NCBI RefSeq assembly: GCF_030316765.1
Contig: NZ_JASZYT010000009.1
Span: 186,001 to 250,000 of the forward strand
DNA: 64,000 nt
From: Variovorax saccharolyticus
GTDB lineage: Bacteria > Pseudomonadota > Gammaproteobacteria > Burkholderiales > Burkholderiaceae_C
Direction: 5' to 3'
Of the stretch, positions 35,460 through 44,888 are shown one piece after another; position 1 is the stretch's first letter, and each line of letters opens with the position of its first letter. Under the pieces are notes generated by a model. The model made no database searches, had not been told where the DNA came from, and saw only the letters and a program-made list of their open reading frames with translations. A program made the translations under genes and the position numbers.

Positions 35460-36509
35460 ATGATCACGCTGCAGGGCTTCTCGTCCGTCACGCCCACGGA
35501 ACTCCCCGAACTCGAAGAGCTGCAACAGCTTGCCGAACTGGGCGCGCCATGGATGGAGCGGCGCCTGCTCTGCGAAGTCGACGCCGGCGAGCGGCGCTTT
35601 CCCGTCCACGCCTACGTGCTGGGCAGCCAGCGTCCGGATGCGCCGGCCGTCGGCATCTTCGGCGGCGTGCACGGCCTCGAGCGCATCGGCGCCGAGGTCG
35701 CCATCGCCTACCTGCGCAGCATCGTGATGCGGCTGCAGTGGGACCTGTCGCTGCACCGCATGCTGGAGTCGATGCGGCTGGTGTTCGTGCCGCTGGTCAA
35801 CCCGGGCGGCCTGTGGCTGGGCACCCGCGCCAACCCGCGCGGCGTCGACCTCATGCGCAATGCGCCCGTCGATTCCGCCGAAAGGGTGCCCTACCTGATC
35901 GGCGGCCAGCGCATCAGCGCCGCCTTGCCCTGGTATCGGGGTGCCAAGAACGCGCAGATGGAATGCGAGAGCGCCGCCCTGTGCCGCATCGTCGAAAGCG
36001 AGCTGCTCGCCCGCCCCTTCAGCATCTCGGTGGACTGCCACTCCGGCTTCGGCATGTCCGATCGCGTCTGGTTTCCCTTCGCCCACACCGGCCGGCCGAT
36101 CGCGCATCTGCCCGAGGTGCATGCCTTCGCCGAAATCCTCGACCAGACCCTGCCGCACCACCGCTACGTGCTCGAGCCCCAGAGCCGCCAATACCTCACG
36201 CATGGCGACCTCTGGGACCATCTCTACATGAGCGCGAGCCAGAGAGCCGGCACCGTGTTCCTGCCGATGACGCTCGAGATGGGCTCGTGGCTCTGGGTGC
36301 GCAAGAATCCGCTCCAGTTCTTCTCGCGCGCCGGCATCTTCAACCCGGTGATCGAACACCGCCGCCAGCGCGTGCTGCGGCGCCATGTCGGCTGGCTCGA
36401 CTTCGTCACCCGCGCCGTCTGCAGCCACGAGCGCTGGGTGCCGGCCAGGCCGCAGCGGGCCGGGCACCGGGCCAGCGCGCTGGCCCGCTGGTATGGCGCA
36501 CGGGCCTGA
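35460..36509 (+). CDS. M14-family zinc carboxypeptidase-like protein
   Basis: The 349-residue protein has the M14 metal site: HGLE (H71, E74) after GIFGGV, and the third ligand in DCHSGFG (H194). Catalytic Glu is in LEMGSW (E273). VNPGG and NPRGVDLMRN are substrate-pocket motifs. It has no signal peptide, so it is a cytosolic peptidase or deacylase-type enzyme of the M14 family. A start at 35460 gives a complete domain. The next gene follows 7 bases later. Confidence 0.87.
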   Translation: MITLQGFSSVTPTELPELEELQQLAELGAPWMERRLLCEVDAGERRFPVHAYVLGSQRPDAPAVGIFGGVHGLERIGAEVAIAYLRSIVMRLQWDLSLHRMLESMRLVFVPLVNPGGLWLGTRANPRGVDLMRNAPVDSAERVPYLIGGQRISAALPWYRGAKNAQMECESAALCRIVESELLARPFSISVDCHSGFGMSDRVWFPFAHTGRPIAHLPEVHAFAEILDQTLPHHRYVLEPQSRQYLTHGDLWDHLYMSASQRAGTVFLPMTLEMGSWLWVRKNPLQFFSRAGIFNPVIEHRRQRVLRRHVGWLDFVTRAVCSHERWVPARPQRAGHRASALARWYGARA

Positions 36510-36516
36510 CGCGCGG

Positions 36517-37275
36517 ATGGAAACCTGGGTCCTGCTGCGCGGCCTGACGCGCGAAAGCGCGCACTGGGGCCGCTTCCCGGAGCAACTTCGCGGCCGCCTG
36601 CCCGGCGCCCGGGTGCTGGCGATCGACATCCCCGGCAACGGCCGGCTGTGGCAAGTGCAGAGCCCGGACCGCATCGAGGCCACAACCGAGAGCTGCCGCC
36701 AGCAGTTGCGCGCGCTCGGCATCGAGCCGCCCTATCGCCTGCTGGCGATGTCGCTCGGCGCGATGATCGCGGTGGACTGGGCCGACCGCCACCCCGGCGA
36801 GCTGGACGGCTGCGTGTTGATCAACACCAGCCTGCGCGGCTTCAGCCCCTGGTACCGGCGGCTGCGCCCGGCCAGCTACGGCACGCTGCTGAGCCTGCTG
36901 CTGAGCGCCGACCCTGCACGCCGCGAGCAGCAGATCCTGCAGCTGACGAGCAGCCATCCGCCTGCCGCGATGACCGAGGCGATCGACGCCTGGACCGCGA
37001 TTCGCAAGACGCGCCCGGTGTCCGGCGCCAACGCCTTGCGGCAGCTGCTGGCGGCGATGCGCTACAGGGCGCCGGCGCGGGCGCCGGCCGTGCCGCTGCT
37101 GGTGCTCGTGAGCCGGCGCGATGCGCTGGTCGACGCGCGCTGCTCGCTGCGCCTGGCGCACGAGTGGAAGGCGAGCCTCGGGGAGCACCCGAGCGCCGGC
37201 CATGACCTTCCGCTGGACGACGGGTGCTGGGTCGCGGAGCAGGTCGCGGCGCACGCCTTCTTCAGTCGACAGTGA
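36517..37275 (+). CDS. alpha/beta hydrolase
   Basis: The 252-residue hydrolase has the nucleophile elbow LLAMSLGAM (serine in AMSLG) and a LVLVSRRDALVD strand that supplies the acid. The C-terminal histidine is in SAGHDLPLDD. It is coupled to the M14 gene (7-base gap), suggesting a shared pathway. An in-frame ATG at 36493 that overlaps the M14 stop is an alternative start. Its 3' end overlaps the convergent TTT receptor gene by 14 bases. Confidence 0.85.
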   Translation: METWVLLRGLTRESAHWGRFPEQLRGRLPGARVLAIDIPGNGRLWQVQSPDRIEATTESCRQQLRALGIEPPYRLLAMSLGAMIAVDWADRHPGELDGCVLINTSLRGFSPWYRRLRPASYGTLLSLLLSADPARREQQILQLTSSHPPAAMTEAIDAWTAIRKTRPVSGANALRQLLAAMRYRAPARAPAVPLLVLVSRRDALVDARCSLRLAHEWKASLGEHPSAGHDLPLDDGCWVAEQVAAHAFFSRQ

Positions 37276-38257
37276 TCCGGGCGGCCTTGACCACGCGCTC
37301 CCAGCGCTTGATCTCGCTGGCGATCAGCTGGCCGAAGGCCTGAGGCGTCGCGGGCGTCGCCTCGGCGCCCTCGGCCGCCAGGCGCGCCTTGACATCGGCC
37401 GAGTCCAGCGATCGATTGATCTGCTGGTTGAGCATCGAGACGATGTCGGCCGGCGTCCCGGCGGGTGCGACCACGCCGTACCACTGGTCGGCCTCGAAGC
37501 CCTTCGTGCCGGCGACGCCGCTCTCGGCCACCGTCGGCACATCGGGCAGCAGCGCGATGCGGCGCGGGCTGGAGACCGCCAGCGCCCGCATCGTGCCGGC
37601 CTTGATGTGGGGCAGCAACGCCGGCGCGCCGGTGAAGAGCAGCTGCAACTGCCCGGCCAGCAGGTCGTTGACCGAGGGCGCCGTGCCCCGATAGGGAATG
37701 TGCAGGAAAGAGGTGCCGGTCTGCAGCTTGAGGTATTCCATCGTGATGTGCGCGGCACTGCCGTTGCCGCCCGAGCCGTAGGCCAGCCGGCCGGGGCTCG
37801 CCTTCGCCAGGGCGACCAGTTCGGCCAGCGTGCGGGCCGGCACCGACGCATGCACCACGAGCACGTTCGGCACGCGGGCCACCCAGGCCACGGGTGCGAA
37901 GCTGCGCAGCGGGTCGTAGCCGAGCCGGGGGTAGAGCGAGGGATTGATGGCCAGCGTGCCGACGTGGCCCATGAGCAGCGTGTAGCCGTCCGCGGCCGCC
38001 CTGGCGACCTTCTCGGCGCCGACCGATCCGCCGGCCCCGGGCACGTTCTCGATCACGACCGCCTGGTTCCAGGCGCGGCCGAGTTCCTGCCCGATCGCGC
38101 GGCCCAGCACGTCCGACGAGCCGCCCGGCGTGAAGGGCACGATCAGGTGCGGCGGGCGGCCGGGATAGGCCTGCGCCATCGCCATGCGCGCCGCGCTCCA
38201 CAGCGCGCTGGCGGCAGCCGCGAGGCAGGCCCGGCGGCGGGTGAATCCGTGGGTCAT
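37262..38257 (-). CDS. Bug/TctC-type TTT solute-binding protein (receptor 2)
   Basis: The 331-residue exported protein has a basic signal sequence (MTHGFTRRRACLAAAASALWSAARMAMA). Bug motifs include YPGRPPHLIVPFTPGGSSDVLGR, ENVPGAGGSVGAEKVARAAADGYTLLMG and FLHIPYRGTAPSVNDLLAGQL. The start lies 10 bases after the stop of the GntR gene, so the regulator and receptor are co-transcribed. It is the last gene of a possible six-gene leftward unit starting with the CoA-transferase. Confidence 0.92.
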   Translation of the reverse strand: MTHGFTRRRACLAAAASALWSAARMAMAQAYPGRPPHLIVPFTPGGSSDVLGRAIGQELGRAWNQAVVIENVPGAGGSVGAEKVARAAADGYTLLMGHVGTLAINPSLYPRLGYDPLRSFAPVAWVARVPNVLVVHASVPARTLAELVALAKASPGRLAYGSGGNGSAAHITMEYLKLQTGTSFLHIPYRGTAPSVNDLLAGQLQLLFTGAPALLPHIKAGTMRALAVSSPRRIALLPDVPTVAESGVAGTKGFEADQWYGVVAPAGTPADIVSMLNQQINRSLDSADVKARLAAEGAEATPATPQAFGQLIASEIKRWERVVKAARITVD

Positions 38258-38267
38258 GGGCACGGGG

Positions 38268-38945
38268 TCAGCTGCCCTGCAGCGGTTCCTCGAAGTTCGA
38301 CAGCAGCCGGGCCCGGCCCGCATGCACGTGGCGCTCGGCGGCGGCGCGGGCGCGCGACTTGTTCGCTGCCACGATGGCATCGAAGATCGCGCGATGCTCG
38401 GCGTTCGAGCGCCGCATGTTGCCGGGCGCGTTGAAGTACTTGCGGCGCACCAGGTGCAGCTCTTTCACGTAGTCGTCGTAGGCCTGGTGGGCGCGCCGGT
38501 TGTTCGAGATCTCGAGGATCAGCGAATGGAACTGCAGGTTCAGCTCGTAGTAGAGCGTGCCGTCCTCGGCCTCGCAGGCCGCATCCATCGCGTCGAGCAG
38601 ATCCTCCATCCGCTTGCGGTGCTCTTCGGTGCAGTGCTCGCAGGCGCGGTCGGCCGCATAGCCGAAGACCAGCGCGCGCAGTTCGTAGATCTCGATCATC
38701 TCGCGCAGCGACAGCTGCCGCACATAGACGCCGCGGTTGGCGACCGCATTCACCAGCCCCAGGCCGGCCAGCACCTTGATCGCCTCGCGGATCGGGCCGC
38801 GGCTGGTGCCCATGCGAAGCGCCAGCGCCGCCTCGTTGAGCCGCTCGCCGGGCTTGAACTCGCCGCTGTAGATGAGCTGCTTGAGCTCGGTCACGATGGC
38901 ATGCGAAAGGCCGGCGCCGCGGGAACTGGAGGAAGGGGTGGACAT
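38268..38945 (-). CDS. GntR family regulator, FCD (FadR-like) type
   Basis: The 225-residue protein has an N-terminal winged helix (YSGEFKPGERLNEAALALRMGTSRGPIREAIKVLAGLGLV) and an all-helical FCD domain with likely metal-binding histidines (LQFHSLILEISNN, AEHRAIFDAI). FCD regulators respond to organic acids. The start at 38945 follows an AGGA site. It lies 37 bases after TTT receptor 3 and just before TTT receptor 2, inside the leftward run. It may regulate receptor expression in response to the imported acid. Confidence 0.9.
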   Translation of the reverse strand: MSTPSSSSRGAGLSHAIVTELKQLIYSGEFKPGERLNEAALALRMGTSRGPIREAIKVLAGLGLVNAVANRGVYVRQLSLREMIEIYELRALVFGYAADRACEHCTEEHRKRMEDLLDAMDAACEAEDGTLYYELNLQFHSLILEISNNRRAHQAYDDYVKELHLVRRKYFNAPGNMRRSNAEHRAIFDAIVAANKSRARAAAERHVHAGRARLLSNFEEPLQGS

Positions 38946-38982
38946 GGGCAAATCCTACCTGCAGAGAAGCTGCGTGCTTCAC

Positions 38983-39954
38983 TCACTCCACCTTGACGTT
39001 GGCGCTCTTGACCAATTTCACCCAGAACTTGCCGTCCTCGGCCAGGAAGGCCTCGAACTGCTCGGGCGATGAAGACAGCGACACCTCGGTGCCGTCGCGC
39101 GCCAGCGATGCCTTGACCGAGGGCTGCTGCATGGCGGCCGTCGTGGCATCGAAGATCTTCTTCGCGATCGCGGGCGGCGTGCCGGCCGGCACGAACATGC
39201 CGTACCAGAACTCGAGGTTGTAGCCAGGCAGGCCCGCTTCCTTCATGCCCTGCAGGCCGGGCACCAGCGGGGAGCGCTCGCTGGTGCTCACCGCCAGCGC
39301 GCGCAGCCGTCCGCCGCTCGCCATCGGCAGCACCGAAGGCGATGTGCCGAAGGTCAGCTGCGTGTCGCCGGCCATCACCGACTGGATCGCCAGGCTGCCG
39401 CCGCGGTAGGGGATGTGCGTCATCTCCACGCCCGTGACCTGGCTGAACAGCGCGGCGCCCAGGTGCGGCGCCGAGCCGTTGCCCGAGGTCGAGTAGTTGA
39501 GCTTGCCGGGGTCCTTCTTCGCCGCCGCGATCAGGTCGGCGATGGACTGGATGCCGGTGGCGGGATTGACCGCCAGCACCAGCGGCGAGGTGGTCATCTT
39601 CGTCACGGCCTTGAGGTCGCGCGCCGAATAGGCCAGCTTCGGGTTGAGCGCCGGATTGACCGAGATGCTGCTCGGGCTCGCGATCAGCAGCGTATAGCCG
39701 TCGGGCGGCGCCTTGGCCACCAGTTCGGCCGCGATGCTCGAGCCATTGCCGGGCTTGTTGTCGACCACCACCGGCTGGCCGAGCGACTTGCCCAGCGCAT
39801 CGCTCATGGCGCGCGCCACGTAGTCGGCCGCGCCGCCGGGCGCGAAGCCGATCACCAGCCGGATCGGCTTGCTCGGGTAGTCGCCGGGCTGCGCCAGCGC
39901 CGTGCCGGCAAGTGCGCACAGGCCCAGGGCCAGCACCAGGGTCGTCTTGTTCAT
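38983..39954 (-). CDS. Bug/TctC-type TTT solute-binding protein (receptor 3)
   Basis: The 323-residue exported protein has a classic signal peptide (MNKTTLVLALGLCALAGTALAQ). Bug motifs are YPSKPIRLVIGFAPGGAADYVARAM, DNKPGNGSSIAAELVAKAPPDGYTLL and MTHIPYRGGSLAIQSVMAGDTQL. It lies 33 bases after the quinone oxidoreductase gene. With CoA-transferase, enoyl-CoA hydratase and oxidoreductase, it probably delivers the substrate of that pathway. Confidence 0.93.
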   Translation of the reverse strand: MNKTTLVLALGLCALAGTALAQPGDYPSKPIRLVIGFAPGGAADYVARAMSDALGKSLGQPVVVDNKPGNGSSIAAELVAKAPPDGYTLLIASPSSISVNPALNPKLAYSARDLKAVTKMTTSPLVLAVNPATGIQSIADLIAAAKKDPGKLNYSTSGNGSAPHLGAALFSQVTGVEMTHIPYRGGSLAIQSVMAGDTQLTFGTSPSVLPMASGGRLRALAVSTSERSPLVPGLQGMKEAGLPGYNLEFWYGMFVPAGTPPAIAKKIFDATTAAMQQPSVKASLARDGTEVSLSSSPEQFEAFLAEDGKFWVKLVKSANVKVE

Positions 39955-39987
39955 CCGCTTGTCTCCTTGTCCTTGTTGTCCAGCGCG

Positions 39988-40974
39988 TCAGGCAGCGGCC
40001 GGCATCCGCAGCACGATCTTCCCGACATGGCCGCCGGCTTCCATGCGCGCCTTGGCGTCCGCCAGCCGCGCGAAGTCGAACACCTGGTCGATCTGCAGCC
40101 TGATCCTGCCGGCGGCGATATGCGGCAGCACCTCGGCGACGAAGCGCGGCACGGCGGCCGCCCGCTGCGCCTTGGTGCGCTGCTTGTTGGAGACGCCGAA
40201 CAGCGTCAGCCGCCGGGCATGCAGCGCCGCGAGGTCCAGCTCGGCCCGCACCACGCCGTCGACATAGCCTACGGTGGCGAGACGGCCCTCGAAGGCCATG
40301 GCGCGGATGTTCTCCGCGAACACCGTGCCGCCGACCGTGTTGACGACCAGGTCGGCACCCTGCTGGCCTGTCGCTTCGAGCACGGCAGCCGCGAAGTCGG
40401 GGCTGCGGCTGCAGATCGCGACGTCCAGGCCGAGCGGACGCAGCAGCGCCAGCTTGTCGGCCGAGCCCGAAGTCCCGATGACTTTGGCGCCGAGCACCTT
40501 CGCCAGCTGCAGCGAGGCGACGCCGACGCCCGAGGAGACGCCGTTGACCAGCACCCAGTCGCCCGCCTCGAGCCGTCCCTGCAGCACCAGCATGTCGAAG
40601 GCCACGAGAAAGGTCATCGCGACGCTGGCGGCTTCGTCCCACGACAGGCCCGCGGGCACGCCCATGGCCTCGGCCTCGTCGATCAGCGCGAACTCGGAGA
40701 AGGCGCCGGCGCAACGGCCCATGACCCGGTCGCCGGGCTTGAACCGCGTGACCTCCGCGCCCACCGCGACCACCTCGCCCGCGCCTTCCCCGCCGATCGC
40801 CTTCCAGCTGCCGGCCTGGCCGTGCAGGCCGTGGCCGACGACGAATTCGCCGCGGTTGAGCGCCGCGGCCCGCATGCGCAGCAGCAGTTGCTGCGCTCCG
40901 GGCTGCGGCATCGCGGTCTCGCGCAATTCGAGCGCGGTGGCCGTGTCGGTCATCTGCATCCAGTACGACTGCAT
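39988..40974 (-). CDS. zinc-independent quinone oxidoreductase (MDR family)
   Basis: The 328-residue medium-chain reductase has the NADPH-binding motif VLVNGVSSGVGVASLQLAKVLGAKVIGTSGS. The early GGEGAGEVVAVGAEV and RFKPGDRVMG blocks match quinone reductases. It has no structural or catalytic zinc-ligand cysteine cluster. It would reduce an enone or quinone using NADPH. The gene lies 24 bases after the enoyl-CoA hydratase and 33 bases before a TTT receptor in the same operon. Confidence 0.88.
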   Translation of the reverse strand: MQSYWMQMTDTATALELRETAMPQPGAQQLLLRMRAAALNRGEFVVGHGLHGQAGSWKAIGGEGAGEVVAVGAEVTRFKPGDRVMGRCAGAFSEFALIDEAEAMGVPAGLSWDEAASVAMTFLVAFDMLVLQGRLEAGDWVLVNGVSSGVGVASLQLAKVLGAKVIGTSGSADKLALLRPLGLDVAICSRSPDFAAAVLEATGQQGADLVVNTVGGTVFAENIRAMAFEGRLATVGYVDGVVRAELDLAALHARRLTLFGVSNKQRTKAQRAAAVPRFVAEVLPHIAAGRIRLQIDQVFDFARLADAKARMEAGGHVGKIVLRMPAAA

Positions 40975-40998
40975 GGTGTGTCTCTCGTTTTTCTGTGT

Positions 40999-41808
40999 TC
41001 AACGGCCGGTGAAAACGGGCTTGCGCTTCTGCATGAAGGCGGTGCGGCCCTCGGTGTAGTCGGCGCTCTCGAAGCAGCCGCGGATCAGCGACGCGCACAG
41101 GGCCAGATCCAGCTCGGGCGAAGGCTTGAGGATCTCGCGCGTGATCGCCTTGCCGGCCGCCACGGTCAGCGGCGCGTTGTCGGCGAGCGCGCCGGTGTAC
41201 TCGGCCAGCAGCGCATCGAGTGCTTCCGGCGCGCACAAGCGCGAGACCAGGCCCAGCGACTTTGCCTCCACGGCATCGATGCGCCGCGCGGTGAAGAACA
41301 GGTCCTTGGCGGCTCCGGGCCCGATCAGGTCGACCAGGTTCTTCATCGCCGAATAGCGGTAGCCCAGGCCCAGCCGCGCCGCGGGGATCGAGAACACCGC
41401 ATCGGCCGCGGCGATGCGGATGTCGCAGCTGATCGCCACGTTCACGCCGCCGCCGATGCACCAGCCGCGAATGCAGGCCAGCGTCGGCTTCGGGAAGTCG
41501 TGGATGCTCATGAGCGCCTCTTCGGCCATCGCCTCGTAGCGGGTGACGGCCTCACGCGCAGCGCGCATGTCCTCGAACTGCGAGATGTCCGCGCCCGAGA
41601 CGAAAGCCTTCTCGCCGGCGCCAGAGAACACGACCAGCCGCACCCGGTCGTCGTCCTGCGCGACGCGCAGCAGCGGCGGCACCGCCTCCCACATGTCGAC
41701 CGACAGCGCGTTGTGCCGCACCGGGTTGTTGAAGCGGATATGCAGCGTGCTCCCATCGAGCCAGGTCTGGACGCGTTCGGTGCTCGATGCGTAGGCGGGA
41801 TTCGACAT
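40999..41808 (-). CDS. enoyl-CoA hydratase/isomerase family protein
   Basis: The 269-residue crotonase-fold protein has VVFSGAGEKAFVSGADISQFEDM (the first oxyanion-hole segment). The GWCIGGGVNVAISCDIRIAAADAVFSIPAARLGLGY segment supplies the second. A family glutamate position is not obvious, so hydratase versus isomerase cannot be decided. The start at 41808 is favoured by GGAG nine bases before it. It begins immediately after the CoA-transferase stop, indicating coupled translation. Confidence 0.9.
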   Translation of the reverse strand: MSNPAYASSTERVQTWLDGSTLHIRFNNPVRHNALSVDMWEAVPPLLRVAQDDDRVRLVVFSGAGEKAFVSGADISQFEDMRAAREAVTRYEAMAEEALMSIHDFPKPTLACIRGWCIGGGVNVAISCDIRIAAADAVFSIPAARLGLGYRYSAMKNLVDLIGPGAAKDLFFTARRIDAVEAKSLGLVSRLCAPEALDALLAEYTGALADNAPLTVAAGKAITREILKPSPELDLALCASLIRGCFESADYTEGRTAFMQKRKPVFTGR

Positions 41809-41809
41809 C

Positions 41810-43000
41810 TCAATAGACTCCATTGGCTTTCATGCGCGTGATCTCGTCGGCGGCGATGCCGAGCTCGAGCAGCACCTCCTCGGTGTGTTCGCCGCGGCGC
41901 GGCGCGGCGCGGGCGATGGTGCTGGGCGTGCGCTCGAGCTGCATCGGCTGGCCGACCAGCCGCTGCCGGCCCAGGCGCGGCGAGACCACTTCCTTGACCA
42001 TGCCCAGGTGCTCGATCTGCGGCTCGGCGAAGACTTCGCGCATGTCGCTGATGAGCCCGCAGGCCACGCCGCCGGCATTGAACTGCTCGATCCAGTGGCT
42101 GCGGTCGTGCGCGGCCAGGCGGCGCTCGATCTGCGCGTTGAGCGCGTCGCGGTTGATCGAGCGCGAGGGCTTGTCGTGGTAGCGCTCGTCCGTGATCCAC
42201 TCGGGCGCACCGAGGATGTGGCAGAAGCGCTCCCAGATCTTGGAGCCGAAGACCGCGATGTTGAGGTAGCCGTCGCGCGCCTTGTAGACCCCGGTCGGGA
42301 TGCTGGTCGGATGGAAGTTGCCGGCCTGGCTGGCGACCTCGCCGTCGATCAGGTAGCGCGAGGTCTGGAAATCCATCATGTAGACCATCGACTCCAGCAG
42401 CGAGGTGTGCAGCCACTGGCCGCGGCCGGAGGACTCGCGCTCCAGCAGCGCCACCAGGATGCCCTGCGCCGCGAAGATGCCGGCGCACAGGTCGGCGATC
42501 GGAATGCCGACCCGCACCGGGCCGTCGCCGGGCAGCCCGGTCACCGACATCAGGCCGCCCATGCCCTGGGCGATCTGGTCGAAGCCCGGGCGCGTCGCCA
42601 GCGGGCCCGACTGGCCGAAGCCGGAGATGCTGGCGTAGACCAGACCCGGGTTGTCCACCGCCAGCGTCTCGTAGTCGATGCCCAGGCGGAATTTCACATC
42701 GGGCCTGAAGTTCTCGACCACCACGTCGCCCGCGGCGATCAGGCGCTTCAAGGTCGCCACGCCCGCGTCCTCCTTGAGGTTGAGCGTGATCGAGCGCTTG
42801 TTGCGATGGGTGTACTGGTAGTCGGAGCCGTCCTGCCCGCCCAGGGTGTCGTCGCCCCGCATGTGCTCGGGCATCTGGACCTGGATCACGTCGGCCCCCC
42901 AGTCCGCCAGTTGGCGGCAGGCGGTGGGGCCGGCGCGCACCTGGGTCAGGTCGATCACGCGGAAGCGTTGCAGGGCTGAGGAGGCAGGCAGATGGGGCAT
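41810..43000 (-). CDS. CaiB/BaiF-type (family III) CoA-transferase
   Basis: The 396-residue protein has family III features: LQRFRVIDLTQVRAGPTACRQLADWGADVIQVQMPE (CoA-binding Rossmann start), KRSITLNLKEDAGVATLKRLIAAGDVVVENFRPDV with the catalytic Asp of this family nearby, and GFGQSGPLATRPGFDQIAQGMGGLM. It activates a carboxylic acid by CoA transfer, supplying the hydratase downstream. Its start at 43000 follows the divergent promoter region shared with a GntR gene. Confidence 0.92.
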   Translation of the reverse strand: MPHLPASSALQRFRVIDLTQVRAGPTACRQLADWGADVIQVQMPEHMRGDDTLGGQDGSDYQYTHRNKRSITLNLKEDAGVATLKRLIAAGDVVVENFRPDVKFRLGIDYETLAVDNPGLVYASISGFGQSGPLATRPGFDQIAQGMGGLMSVTGLPGDGPVRVGIPIADLCAGIFAAQGILVALLERESSGRGQWLHTSLLESMVYMMDFQTSRYLIDGEVASQAGNFHPTSIPTGVYKARDGYLNIAVFGSKIWERFCHILGAPEWITDERYHDKPSRSINRDALNAQIERRLAAHDRSHWIEQFNAGGVACGLISDMREVFAEPQIEHLGMVKEVVSPRLGRQRLVGQPMQLERTPSTIARAAPRRGEHTEEVLLELGIAADEITRMKANGVY

Positions 43001-43055
43001 TCGGGGTGGACTTGGATGGCCTTCGGATCGGCTGGATTGTTGATATCTCTCGATC

Positions 43056-43115
43056 AAGTGTCAACACTTTTTAAAAACAAGTGGACATTTTTTTATTCAT
43101 TCGTATACGATATCT
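43056..43115. promoter_or_regulatory. divergent promoter with GntR-type palindrome
   Basis: TCGTATACGA at 43101-43110 is a perfect palindrome with the GTATAC core typical of FCD-type GntR operators. It lies 26 bases before the GntR start. A second inverted repeat, AAGTGT-CA-ACACTT, is at 43056-43069; read leftward it contains TTGACA, a -35 box for the CoA-transferase gene. GATATCT is also repeated at 43042 and 43109. The region is clearly AT-richer than its surroundings. Confidence 0.6.
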
Positions 43116-43135
43116 GTACCACAACGGACTTCCTC

Positions 43136-43828
43136 ATGCTGCCCTGGCTCTCCGACCCCCCCGCCGACTCGCTCTCGGCCGTGCGCGACATTCCGCTCGC
43201 CAAGCTGGTCCGCGACGACATGCTGGCCATGATCCTGCGCGGCGAACTGCCGACCGGCCAACGCATCAACGAGCCCGACATCGCCGCGCGCCTGGGCGTC
43301 TCCCGGGTGCCGGTGCGCGAGGCGCTGCGCGAACTCGAAAGCACGGGCCTGGTCGTGGCCCGCAAGCACGCGGGCGTGTTCGTGCGCGAACCGGACGCCG
43401 CGGAGTTGCAGGACCTGTACGAAATGCGCGGGCTGCTCGACGGCTTCGCGGGCCGCCGCGCGGCAAGACTGGGCGAGCCGGCGCGCATCGCGCTGGCCGA
43501 TGCGCTCGATGCCTCCATCGCCGACATGAAGGCCGCCTTCGCCGCTCGCGACGTGCAGCGCTACTACCGCGAGAACCTGAGCTTCCACTGGGCGATCGTC
43601 GAAGCCGCCGGCAATCACGCGCTGGCCGACACCTACCGCGGCGTGGTGCAGAAGCTGCACCTCTCGCGCCTGAAGAATCTTTCGCAGGACATGGGCATGC
43701 GCGCATCCATCGCCGAGCACGTGGCGATCGCCCGCGCGCTGCGCGACGGTGACGTCCCCCGCTGCGAAAGGCTGATGGCACGCCACGTCGGCGATGCCTA
43801 CATCCGGCTCTCCGGCCTGACCGGCTGA
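43136..43828 (+). CDS. GntR family regulator, FCD type
   Basis: The 230-residue protein has the winged helix LRGELPTGQRINEPDIAARLGVSRVPVREALRELESTGLV and an FCD domain with histidines for metal or ligand binding (LSFHWAIVEAAGNH, IAEHVAIARAL). The start at 43136 gives family length; an upstream frame runs through the operator. It is divergent from the CoA-transferase operon and 34 bases before TTT receptor 4, so it probably controls both directions. Confidence 0.92.
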   Translation: MLPWLSDPPADSLSAVRDIPLAKLVRDDMLAMILRGELPTGQRINEPDIAARLGVSRVPVREALRELESTGLVVARKHAGVFVREPDAAELQDLYEMRGLLDGFAGRRAARLGEPARIALADALDASIADMKAAFAARDVQRYYRENLSFHWAIVEAAGNHALADTYRGVVQKLHLSRLKNLSQDMGMRASIAEHVAIARALRDGDVPRCERLMARHVGDAYIRLSGLTG

Positions 43829-43862
43829 CCCACTTCTTCGAGACAACCAGGAGACAAGACCC

Positions 43863-44834
43863 ATGAAGCGCCGCACCTTCGTCCTCGCGCTGCCCCCGAC
43901 CCTGATCGGGCTGCATGGCCCGGCCCACGCCCAGGGCTATCCGAACAAGCCGATCCGCTACATCGTGCCGGTGTCCGCCGGCGGCGGCAGCGACATGGTC
44001 GGCCGCACCGTGACCGAGCGCTGGGGCAAGGTCCTGAACCAGACCTTCGTGGTCGACAACCAGGCCGGCGGCGGCGGCGTGATCGCGTCGCAGAACACCG
44101 CCCGCGCGCCAGCCGACGGCTACACGCTGATGCAGGGCTACGTCGCGACGCATGGCACGGCACCCGCCACGCGCCGCCTGCCCTACGACGCGGTCAAGGA
44201 CTTCACCGCGATCGGCATGATCGGCGGCACGCCCAATGTGCTGGTCGTCAACGCCGACATGCCGGCCAAGGACTTCAAGCAGTTCGTCGCCTATCTGAAA
44301 TCGAATCCGAGCAAGGTCAGCTACGGGTCCGCCGGCGCGGGCTCGCTCACTCACCTGACCATGGAACTGCTGAAGCAGCAGGTCGGGGTGTTCATGGTGC
44401 ATGTGCCCTATCGGGGCATCGCGCCCGCCTTCACCGATCTCATGGGCGGCCAGACCCAGGCCATGTTCCCGGGTCTTGCCGCGGCGATGCCGCATCTCAA
44501 GTCGGGGCGGGTGCGCGCGCTGGCCGTCACCGGCGCGAAGCGCCATGCCGCGGTGCCGGAGGTGCCGACGCTCGAGGAACTGGGGCTGAAGGGCTTCGAT
44601 GCCATGCAGTGGTACGGCGTGGTCGGTCCGGCCGGCATGCCGGCCGATGTCGTGCGCCAGCTCAACGAATCGCTGAACGCGGTGCTCAAGGCGCCGGACC
44701 TGAGCGAGAAGCTGTCGGTCGAGGCGGTCGAGCCGATGCCGATGAGCCCGCAGCAATTCGCCGACTACATCCGGGCCGACATCGCGCGCTGGACCCGGCT
44801 GGCCCGCGACCGCAACATCGAACTCGACAGCTAG
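43863..44834 (+). CDS. Bug/TctC-type TTT solute-binding protein (receptor 4)
   Basis: The 323-residue exported protein has a signal peptide ending GPAHAQ. Motifs are YPNKPIRYIVPVSAGGGSDMVGRTVTERWG, VDNQAGGGGVIASQNTARAPADGYTLMQG and FMVHVPYRGIAPAFTDLMGGQTQ. It is translated from an ATG after GGAGAC. The MmgE/PrpD gene follows in the same direction, 54 bases on. It probably captures a tricarboxylate- or itaconate-like acid for this locus; this is inferred from context. Confidence 0.93.
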   Translation: MKRRTFVLALPPTLIGLHGPAHAQGYPNKPIRYIVPVSAGGGSDMVGRTVTERWGKVLNQTFVVDNQAGGGGVIASQNTARAPADGYTLMQGYVATHGTAPATRRLPYDAVKDFTAIGMIGGTPNVLVVNADMPAKDFKQFVAYLKSNPSKVSYGSAGAGSLTHLTMELLKQQVGVFMVHVPYRGIAPAFTDLMGGQTQAMFPGLAAAMPHLKSGRVRALAVTGAKRHAAVPEVPTLEELGLKGFDAMQWYGVVGPAGMPADVVRQLNESLNAVLKAPDLSEKLSVEAVEPMPMSPQQFADYIRADIARWTRLARDRNIELDS

Positions 44835-44888
44835 CGCACCGCAGCTTTCCGTTTTTCTTCCAACCTTCCAGCAAGAGCTCTCACTCAC

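Noticed and set aside
36385..36516. N-terminal extension of the alpha/beta hydrolase into the M14 peptidase gene
   Set aside because: The extension is low-complexity and out of frame with the M14 C-terminus. A start at 36517, 7 bases after the M14 stop, fits the hydrolase fold.
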